This document shows, piece by piece, positions 17,690 through 23,904 of a stretch of DNA of 64,000 nucleotides (the stretch's first letter is position 1; each line of letters begins with the position of its first letter). Source of the DNA: Solidesulfovibrio sp. GTDB lineage: Bacteria > Desulfobacterota > Desulfovibrionia > Desulfovibrionales > Desulfovibrionaceae. Position numbers and translations under genes: made by a program. The notes below the pieces were generated by a model. The model was not told where the DNA came from. It did not search any database and saw only the letters and a list, made by a program, of their open reading frames with translations. The stretch covers positions 90,717 through 154,716 of the forward strand of contig NZ_JBCFBA010000003.1 in assembly GCF_038562415.1 (NCBI RefSeq). Reading direction: 5' to 3'.

Positions 17690-18904
17690 TCAGGCATCCC
17701 CACGGGCGGCAAAGCGTTCGCGGGCCGCCGTGTAGACCTCGGCCGGCGGCGGGCCGGGGCGGAAGCCGGCGGCGTCGATGACGGCCTCGGCCTTGGCCCC
17801 CATGAGCGCTTCCAACCGGGCCAGGACGCGCAGGGCGTTGCCCCGGCGGCGGCTGATGGCCGCCCGGGCCTCGGGGTCGGCGGCGAAAAGGTCCAGCTTC
17901 TGGTCGAAGCGGGCGGCCACGGGCACCAGCCACCGGCCGAGGACGAACTTGTCGGCCAGGTAGACGATCTCCCGTTCGGTGACGGGGGCGTCGTCGGCCA
18001 GCAGGCAGTCGCGGTGCCCGGCCACGATGGGCGCGGCGGCGGCGAAGCCGTGGGCGGCGACGAGCTGCCCGCCGACGGCTTCGTGGTTCGGTCGGCCCTT
18101 GCCCACGTCGTGGAGCAGGGCGGCGGATTTGACCAGGCCGATGTCGAGGCTCCCGCCGCCGGCGTTTACGGCCCGGGCCAGGGCCTCGGCCACGGCGGCC
18201 ACGCCCCGGGCATGGGCCAGGCCCTGGGGCGGCACGTTTTCCAGGGCGAGCAGCGCCTCGGCCTCGGCCGGCGTGGGGATGTCCCGGCGCGGGGCCAGGG
18301 CGTGGAGGGCGGCGTAGTCGTCCGGGGTGTCCATGTCGGCCAGGGTGTTGGCGTCGGCCACCGGGACTTCCTCGAAGGCGAAGGGGGAAAGGGCCTGGCG
18401 CAGGCCGCCGTTGCCCATATGGGCCAGGACGGCGGGCACGATGGCGGCGCGCAGGCAGGGCGGATGCCCTCGCTCGCCGGAAAAGGCCGGGTAGACCACG
18501 TCCGGGGCGTCGGGCCGGCCAAGGCGCGTCAGGAGCCGGGCGACCGTGGCCGGCCGGAACAGCGGGACGTCGACGGGGGTGACGCAGACCGCCTCGCACC
18601 CGGGCGTCAGGGCGGAAAGCGCCGCCTTGACCGTGGAGAACATGCCGGTTTCGTAGTTGGGGTTGTGGACCGAGCGGATGCCGATGCGGGCCGCCTCCCT
18701 GGCCACTTCCGCTCCCCGGTGACCCGTGGCCACGAGGATGTCGGCCACGCCGGCCCGGCGGAAGGTCGCGGCCACGACGGCCAGGGCCGAGTCGCCGTCG
18801 GCGCCCAGGGGAAGCAGGGGCTTGAAGCGCGCGCCCATGCGCGAGGAAAGCCCGCCGGCCAGGATGACGGCGCAGGCCAGGGGGAAACGCGGCGTCACGG
18901 TCAT
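17690..18904 (-). CDS. MobA-like nucleotidyltransferase fused to an HD domain
   Basis: Fusion of 404 residues. Residues about 1-205 are a MobA/MocA-type NTP transferase with the start motif LAGGLSSRMG and RFKPLLPL, a CVTPVDVPLF metal site and an RGHPPCLR segment. Residues about 225-400 are an HD domain with AALLHDVGKG, a metal-dependent phosphohydrolase signature. In xanthine-oxidase-family enzymes the cofactor is often the cytosine dinucleotide form made by MocA, so this enzyme probably adds a nucleotide to molybdopterin for the linked aldehyde oxidoreductase. The D. gigas enzyme is known to use the CMP form. The ATG overlaps the xdhC stop by four bases. The fused HD domain has no obvious role in that pathway. 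I recall a matching D. vulgaris family (DVU_1551). Confidence 0.85.
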   Translation of the reverse strand: MTVTPRFPLACAVILAGGLSSRMGARFKPLLPLGADGDSALAVVAATFRRAGVADILVATGHRGAEVAREAARIGIRSVHNPNYETGMFSTVKAALSALTPGCEAVCVTPVDVPLFRPATVARLLTRLGRPDAPDVVYPAFSGERGHPPCLRAAIVPAVLAHMGNGGLRQALSPFAFEEVPVADANTLADMDTPDDYAALHALAPRRDIPTPAEAEALLALENVPPQGLAHARGVAAVAEALARAVNAGGGSLDIGLVKSAALLHDVGKGRPNHEAVGGQLVAAHGFAAAAPIVAGHRDCLLADDAPVTEREIVYLADKFVLGRWLVPVAARFDQKLDLFAADPEARAAISRRRGNALRVLARLEALMGAKAEAVIDAAGFRPGPPPAEVYTAARERFAARGDA

Positions 18905-19935
18905 GGCCGCAGTTCGGCGCGGCAGGCGATCAGTTCGGCCAGGATGCTCACGGCGATCTCTTCCGGGGTTTCGGCGGCGATGGGCAGGCCGATGGGGCTC
19001 TTGACCCGTTCGAGGTCCTCGCGGGTGAACCCTTGGGCCAGCATCTTGTCGTAGATGGCGTCGCGCTTGGACACCGAGCCGATCATGCCGATGTAGGCGG
19101 CCGGCGTGGCCAGGGCCTCGGCCAGGGCGTCGGCGTCGTGGGCGTGGCCGCGCGTGACGATGACCACGAAGGCGTCCGTGCCGAGGGGCCGGCCGGCGAA
19201 CCAGCCCGCCTGCGGGTCGATGACCGCGGTTTCGGCGGCAAAGGGGAAGCGCTCGAGGTTGGCGAATTCCGGCCGGTCGTCGAGAACCGTCACCCGAAAG
19301 CCCGTCATGGCGGCGATCTGCGCCGTGGGCCGGCTGACGTGGCCGCCGCCGCAGAGGTAAAGCGGTGTGGGCGAGGCGGCCGGTTCCAGGAAGAACCTGC
19401 GGCCGCCCTGCTCCAGCACCACCGGGGCGGTGATGCCCCGTCCCCTCTCCCTGGCGGCCTTGCGGACCGCCTCGCCGGGATCGCGGCCGATACAGCCGGC
19501 GTCCGGCAAAAGCAGGCAACTCCCGAAACCGTGCCCGTCGTCCAGGGGCGTGAGCACGAGCCCCCGCCCCCCCTTGGCCAGCAGGTCGGCCAGGGCGGCA
19601 TACAGGGCCACGGTGGCCGGTTCGGGGGACAGGCGCTCCAGGAACACGCGCATGTGGCCGCCGCAGATGAGGTCCGCGCCCTGGCTGGCCTGGCCGGTCA
19701 TGTCGAAATCGATCAGGCGGGGGGCGCCCTGGGCCAGGACGTCCCTGGCGGCGGCGATGGCCTGACCCTCGGCCAGGCCGCCGCCCACCGTGCCGGCGAT
19801 GGTTGCGTCGGCGAAAACGAGCATCTTGGACCCGGCCGTGCGCGGGGTGGAGCCTTGGCTGGTGACGATGGTGACGGCCGCCAGGGATCGTCCGGCGGCC
19901 AGGGTGTCATTGATGGTGCGGATGAGTTCGATCAT
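18901..19935 (-). CDS. xdhC: XdhC/CoxI family molybdenum-cofactor sulfuration chaperone
   Basis: Protein of 344 residues with the XdhC N-terminal domain (VTSQGSTPRTAGSKMLVF, GTVGGGLAEGQA) and a C-terminal Rossmann domain (LCGGGHVSRPTAQIA, HDADALAEAL, YIGMIGSVSKR). Relatives bind molybdenum cofactor, help insert the terminal sulfido ligand and deliver it to xanthine-oxidase-family enzymes. The aldehyde oxidoreductase encoded upstream belongs to that family, so this is its probable dedicated chaperone. Its ATG overlaps the upstream gene stop by four bases. Confidence 0.9.
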   Translation of the reverse strand: MIELIRTINDTLAAGRSLAAVTIVTSQGSTPRTAGSKMLVFADATIAGTVGGGLAEGQAIAAARDVLAQGAPRLIDFDMTGQASQGADLICGGHMRVFLERLSPEPATVALYAALADLLAKGGRGLVLTPLDDGHGFGSCLLLPDAGCIGRDPGEAVRKAARERGRGITAPVVLEQGGRRFFLEPAASPTPLYLCGGGHVSRPTAQIAAMTGFRVTVLDDRPEFANLERFPFAAETAVIDPQAGWFAGRPLGTDAFVVIVTRGHAHDADALAEALATPAAYIGMIGSVSKRDAIYDKMLAQGFTREDLERVKSPIGLPIAAETPEEIAVSILAELIACRAELRP

Positions 19936-20993
19936 GGGCGTATGGCCGCTCCCTTGGCCGGGTTGACGAGTTGGGGACCGCTCGGGCCGTGTTCGATGCG
20001 TCCCAGGATGGGCCCCAGGCGGCGCAGGGCGCTGCCGCAAGGGCAGGGGCCGCGCAGGAACCGGGCGGCGTCGCCGGTGCGGTAGCGCACGAAGGGCATG
20101 CCGCGCCGGGTCAGCGTCGTGAAGACCACTTCCCCGACGTGGCCCTCGGGCAGGGGGGCGCCGGTGGCCATGTCCACCACTTCGAAGAAGATTTCCGTTT
20201 CGCGCAGATGGTAGCCGCAAAAGGCCTCGCATTCCACCCCGCCGCCGTAGCCCATTTCCGTGGCCCCGTAGTGGTCGAAGACGGTGGCGCCGAACCGCTC
20301 GGTCACCAGCGCCTTCCAGCCGTCGGGCAGGGCCTCGGCGGACAGCAGCACGTTGCGAAGCGTCTCCCGGGCGGCGGCGCAGGCGGCCTCGTCGTCCAGG
20401 GCGCGGCGGATCTGGGACGGCGCGGCCACCAGAACCTCGGGTTTGTGTTCGAGCAGGGCCTGGCGCAGGTGGCGCGGGTCGCCGGTCGGGTCGCCGAGCA
20501 GGCCCCGGGCCGAGAGCCGGGGCAGCGTCTGGCACAGCAGGTCGCCGATGCTGGCCGGGCGCGCGCCGGGCATGAGGATGAGCACCGTGTCGCCGGGCTC
20601 GACCAGGGTGGCGATGCCGCTATGGAAAAATCTGCGGATGTCCTCGATGTCGGCGTCGGTGAATCCCACGCGCTTGGGCGCGCCGGTGGTGCCGGAGGTG
20701 GAAAGCGTCACCATGCGGGCCACCTCGTCCTGGGACACGGCCAGAAACCGGCCGTGGGCCTCGGTCAGGTCGTCCGGGACGGTGAACGGCAGGCGCTGGA
20801 ACACGGCCAGGGAGCGGGGAAAATCCTCGGGCAGCACGCCCAGGCGTTCCCGGTAGAAGGGGGATTGGGCCGCGTGGCGCACGGCCCGGCCCAGGGCGGC
20901 CAGCCGCCAGCCCGCCAGGGCCTGCGGCGTCGGCGCTTCGCCCGGCCGGCCAAGCCCCGCCGCCACCAGCGCATCCACGGGGCTTAGGCGCAT
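19932..20993 (-). CDS. Short AMP-dependent CoA-ligase-like adenylating enzyme
   Basis: Enzyme of 353 residues resembling phenylacetate-CoA ligase. It has the ATP loop TLSTSGTTGAPKRVGF, the acyl-adenylate motif HYGATEMGYG and RYRTGDAARF, plus a CPC pair near the end. Phenylacetate-CoA ligases are about 430 residues; this one ends after GRIEHGP and lacks the mobile C-terminal domain that drives the thioester half-reaction. It may therefore only form an acyl-adenylate or transfer it to a partner. It starts inside the radical SAM gene (10-base overlap) and is coupled to xdhC by ATGA. A matching Desulfovibrio family exists as I recall (DVU_1553). No substrate is known to me. Confidence 0.82.
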   Translation of the reverse strand: MRLSPVDALVAAGLGRPGEAPTPQALAGWRLAALGRAVRHAAQSPFYRERLGVLPEDFPRSLAVFQRLPFTVPDDLTEAHGRFLAVSQDEVARMVTLSTSGTTGAPKRVGFTDADIEDIRRFFHSGIATLVEPGDTVLILMPGARPASIGDLLCQTLPRLSARGLLGDPTGDPRHLRQALLEHKPEVLVAAPSQIRRALDDEAACAAARETLRNVLLSAEALPDGWKALVTERFGATVFDHYGATEMGYGGGVECEAFCGYHLRETEIFFEVVDMATGAPLPEGHVGEVVFTTLTRRGMPFVRYRTGDAARFLRGPCPCGSALRRLGPILGRIEHGPSGPQLVNPAKGAAIRP

Positions 20994-22345
20994 GACTCGC
21001 GGCCCCGGTGGAGCGTGCGGCCGTCCTCGGCCGTGAGGTTATAGAGGCAAAAGGGCACCAGCCGGTTGTCGGGCGTGGCCACGTGGATGCAGCAGCCGCG
21101 CGTGCGTTCGAGGTCCAGCGTCCAGGCGTCCTGGAAGGCCATGGCCGAGACGGTGAAGCGGCGCGAAGTGGCGGCGTCGGCCAGGAAACGGTCGAAATCG
21201 TCGGCCGGGCCGGCGGGATGCGGCGCAAAGGTCGGCGCGGCCCACTGCCGGGCCACGAAGCCCTTGGCCCGGCGGGCGCCCTCGTCGGCGGCAATGGCCG
21301 GGGCCGGCGAACAGCAGGCCTGGCTGGCCGACGGCGCCGGCACGAGGCCCGCTTCGCCCTCCAGGAGATAGGGCTGGGAAAACGAACACAGAGAATGCTC
21401 GCAGCCCGGGGGATGGAAATGGCCGGCCCGGATCATACCGCCGGTTTGTTCCTCCAGGCCCCGCATGAGGTCGGGGAGCGTCACGCGCGCGCCGGCCCCG
21501 GTGTCCCAGGGAAAGCGGCCGAAGGAGCTGACGGGCTGGAAATGCACGCCGCGCACGCCCGGGGCCTTGGCCCGGGCCAGGCGGACGATGTCGCCGAGCT
21601 GGCCGTCGTTGACCCCGGGCGCCACCGTCGGCACGAGGACCACGCCCAGCCCGGCGGCCACGCAGGCGTCGATGGCCCTGATTTTTTTCGCCAGAAGCGG
21701 CGCGCCGCGAAGGACGCGGCAGGCCTCGTCGTCGCCGTCGAACTGCAAAAAAACCGACACCAGCCCGGCCGCGGCCAGGCGCGCGGCCAGGCCCGGGTCG
21801 TCGGCCAGGCGCAGGCCGTTGGTATTGAGCTGGACAAAGGCGAAGCCGGCCTCCCGGCAGGCGGCCACCACCTCGGCCAGGTCGTCGCGCACCGTGGGTT
21901 CGCCGCCGGAGAGCTGGACGTTGACCGGGCCGACGGCGGCGAAGATGGCCGCAAAGCGCGCGGCCAGATCGGAAACGGCCGGATCGGCGGCGGGCGCCTC
22001 CCCGGCGGCGGCGAAGCAGACCGGACAGCGCAGGTTGCACCGCTCCGTGATCTCGAACAGGGCCGTGCAGGTGCGCTGGCCGTGTTCCGGGCACAGGCCG
22101 CAGTCGTGGGGGCAGCCCAGACGCGATTCGGTGAGCCTGGGTGGCGGTTCCCCGGGAACCTTGGGACGGTTCCAGCCGGAAAGGCCGGGTGGGCCGTGCC
22201 AGAAACGGACGCGGAACTCGCCGTGCTCGGGGCAGGTCTTGACGATGTAGCCGTCGGCGCCGTCGACCTCGCGCCGGGCGGCCACCCGGCGCAGGCACAC
22301 CGGGCAGACACTCGCGGTCGGAAAAAAACCGGAAGGCGCGGTCAC
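20984..22345 (-). CDS. Radical SAM enzyme of the MJ0619/tetraether-synthase-like branch
   Basis: Protein of 453 residues. An N-terminal zinc-finger-like part has CPVCLRR and KTCPEHGEF. Next is the cysteine group GCPHDCGLCPEHGQRTC, then the radical SAM cluster motif CNLRCPVC, followed by the SAM site QLSGGEPTVRDD. Later cysteines (GCEHSLCSFSQ, QACCSP) could hold a further cluster. This layout is shared by radical SAM enzymes that act on inert carbon centres such as lipid chains. It starts with GTG one base after the C-GCAxxG-C-C gene. I recall relatives named TrsS paired with a methyltransferase, TrsM; the next gene but one is such a methyltransferase. Substrate unknown; all cysteines are standard, no in-frame TGA. 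Confidence 0.82.
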   Translation of the reverse strand: MTAPSGFFPTASVCPVCLRRVAARREVDGADGYIVKTCPEHGEFRVRFWHGPPGLSGWNRPKVPGEPPPRLTESRLGCPHDCGLCPEHGQRTCTALFEITERCNLRCPVCFAAAGEAPAADPAVSDLAARFAAIFAAVGPVNVQLSGGEPTVRDDLAEVVAACREAGFAFVQLNTNGLRLADDPGLAARLAAAGLVSVFLQFDGDDEACRVLRGAPLLAKKIRAIDACVAAGLGVVLVPTVAPGVNDGQLGDIVRLARAKAPGVRGVHFQPVSSFGRFPWDTGAGARVTLPDLMRGLEEQTGGMIRAGHFHPPGCEHSLCSFSQPYLLEGEAGLVPAPSASQACCSPAPAIAADEGARRAKGFVARQWAAPTFAPHPAGPADDFDRFLADAATSRRFTVSAMAFQDAWTLDLERTRGCCIHVATPDNRLVPFCLYNLTAEDGRTLHRGRESCA

Positions 22346-22346
22346 G

Positions 22347-22790
22347 TCAATCCCTGGGCTGCGACGGGTCGATACCGGCTTCGGTCAAAATGGTCAGGAG
22401 CTGGGTCCAGGCGTCGGCCAAAAGGCCGCCGCAACGGGTGACGTCGGGCTTGCCGTCGCCCAGGATCGCCTGGCAGGTGATGCCGCCGTACTCCGGGGTG
22501 ACCCGCTCGGTGAACCAGTCCACGTATTCCGTGACGATAAGGTCGGCCCGGTCGTTGGGCAGTTCCTCCTCGCGGCCCCGGCCGACGTAGAGCCCGAGCA
22601 CCAGGCAGCCGCCGGTGAGTATCCCGCAGGTCTGGCCCGAGGCGCCCATGCCGTGGCACACGCCCGAGGTGGCCCGCACGAGCTCCCAGTTTTCGACGCC
22701 CTGGGCCTGCAGGGCCAGGAGCATGAGGATCTGGCTGCAGCAATAGTTTTTCGCGGCCAGGGGCATGATCTCAAGCATGGTGGGATTCAT
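22347..22790 (-). CDS. C-GCAxxG-C-C family redox protein
   Basis: Protein of 147 residues with the family pattern of spaced cysteines and glycines: NYCCSQILMLLALQ, then GVCHGMGASGQTCGILTGG, and a later VTRCGGLLADAW. Relatives are thought to be redox or Fe-S proteins; function is not established. The ATG at 22790 is followed by a short leader and overlaps the methyltransferase stop by four bases (ATGA), so it sits firmly in the operon. I recall a family named after DVU_1555 in D. vulgaris, always near the same aldehyde oxidoreductase genes. Confidence 0.8.
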   Translation of the reverse strand: MNPTMLEIMPLAAKNYCCSQILMLLALQAQGVENWELVRATSGVCHGMGASGQTCGILTGGCLVLGLYVGRGREEELPNDRADLIVTEYVDWFTERVTPEYGGITCQAILGDGKPDVTRCGGLLADAWTQLLTILTEAGIDPSQPRD

Positions 22791-23479
22791 GGCGTCTCCT
22801 TGGCGGCGACGATCAGGCAATAGCCGAGGCGCGGGCGAGGTCCGCCGGCGCAAGCCGGATCGCGGCCCGTGATCATGGCGACAACGCTTTTGGCCGAGCC
22901 CAGGGCAAAGGTCAGCCGGCAGGCCAGTTCGGTCAACAGCCGGGTATGGTCTTCGAAACGCTCGATGGCGAAACCGGCCCGGAGCAGCCCGGCGGCCAGG
23001 ACGTCGCGGGGCACGGCCCCGGCCAGGCAGCCGGCCGCGTCGGGACCCGGCGGCCCGCCGGCGCGCAGGTACAGGTCGGAGACGACGAGCCTGCCGCCCG
23101 GGCGCAGCACCCGGGCGATCTCGCCCAGGCAGGCTGCCGCGTCGCCCGTGGCCGACAGCACGCATTCGCAAAAAACGCCGTCCAGGCTTGCGTCGCGAAG
23201 GGGCAGAGCCTGGCCGCGCCCGCGCGCGACGGGGCCGCTGGCGGCGGCCTCGGCCGAAAACGCCGGCGACGGATCGAGGCCCACGGCGAAAAGCCCGGCC
23301 CCGGTCAGGCGCTCCAGGGTCAGCCCGGGGCCGCAGCCGAGGTCGAGGACCGTGGCGCCGGGAGCGAAGCGGCAGGCGTCCAAGGCCCGCTCAGTGAGGG
23401 CCAGGCCGCCGGGGCGCAAGGCGTCGCCGGCCACGCAGCGGAAATCCGCCCGCTCGTACGGCGCGGCCGGCTGCGTCAC
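22787..23479 (-). CDS. SAM-dependent methyltransferase
   Basis: Class I methyltransferase of 230 residues: SAM motif I VLDLGCGPGLTLERL, acidic residue in LDPSP, the segment LPLRDASLDGVFCECVLS, and ARVLRPGGRLVVSDLY. It resembles the small-molecule methyltransferases near arsenite methyltransferases, but lacks a clear set of arsenite-binding cysteines. The GTG start at 23479 overlaps the stop of the upstream small protein (TAGTG). Position between a CxxC protein and a radical SAM enzyme suggests the three act on one substrate; this could be the TrsM partner of the radical SAM protein (recalled naming). Actual substrate unknown. Confidence 0.82.
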   Translation of the reverse strand: MTQPAAPYERADFRCVAGDALRPGGLALTERALDACRFAPGATVLDLGCGPGLTLERLTGAGLFAVGLDPSPAFSAEAAASGPVARGRGQALPLRDASLDGVFCECVLSATGDAAACLGEIARVLRPGGRLVVSDLYLRAGGPPGPDAAGCLAGAVPRDVLAAGLLRAGFAIERFEDHTRLLTELACRLTFALGSAKSVVAMITGRDPACAGGPRPRLGYCLIVAAKETP

Positions 23480-23694
23480 TACTTGTCCTCCAGCAGTTGC
23501 TCCACCTCGAGCATCTTGCCCACGGCCACGTACTCGGGCAGCAGCGACAGGCCGCATTTGGGGCAGGCCAGCACGGTGATGGTGAAGCCGCCTTCGAGGT
23601 AGGTGACGGCCGTGTCCGTGGGCGAAAGCGGGCCGTCGCACGAAGCGCAAACCCAGTCGCCGGACTGCGGCAGATAGACGAGCGAATCGTTCAT
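23479..23694 (-). CDS. Small two-CxxC redox or metal-binding protein
   Basis: Protein of 71 residues with two knuckles, CASC near residue 16 and CPKC near residue 46, spaced as in a rubredoxin- or zinc-ribbon-like fold. It should bind one zinc or iron. ATG at 23694 follows GGAGG by seven bases. It heads the accessory gene run that continues through methyltransferase, radical SAM and XdhC genes; a repeat-rich gap separates it from the Fe-S oxidoreductase upstream. A matching D. vulgaris family (DVU_1557) is recalled. It could pass electrons to the radical SAM protein, which is an inference. Confidence 0.75.
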   Translation of the reverse strand: MNDSLVYLPQSGDWVCASCDGPLSPTDTAVTYLEGGFTITVLACPKCGLSLLPEYVAVGKMLEVEQLLEDK

Positions 23695-23710
23695 GTTGTG
23701 CCTCCGGCGG

Positions 23711-23735
23711 CCCGGAGGGGCGTTGCCCCTCCGGG
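23711..23735. repeat. Perfect GC-rich hairpin upstream of the small redox gene
   Basis: An 11-base-pair perfect stem (CCCGGAGGGGC with GCCCCTCCGGG) and a GTT loop lie 17 bases before the ATG of the small redox protein. It could block or process the transcript between the oxidoreductase gene and the accessory genes. Confidence 0.55.
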
Positions 23736-23741
23736 ACCACC

Positions 23742-23860
23742 CCACCGGGGGGGATAATCCCCCCCGGTCCCCCTTAAGGGGTGGTAAAGAGATTCGTCAT
23801 CGCGCCCTCCGCTCCAATTTTACCCCCTTCAAGGGGGTCCGGGGGGGATTATCCCCCCCG
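23742..23860. repeat. Two inverted copies of a G7/C7 palindromic intergenic repeat
   Basis: Two copies of a roughly 40-base element, each made of a palindrome (CCGGGGGGGATAAT plus its complement) and a second small stem of CCCCCTT/AAGGGGG type. They face each other across about 35 bases (copy 1 at 23742-23783, copy 2 at 23820-23860). A third copy is at 35347-35391. The family looks like a REP-type repeat placed in gaps between genes. Confidence 0.7.
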
Positions 23861-23904
23861 GCCGCCGGAGGCATCTTCTTTTCTCTTCTTTTCTTCCTAC
23901 TTTC

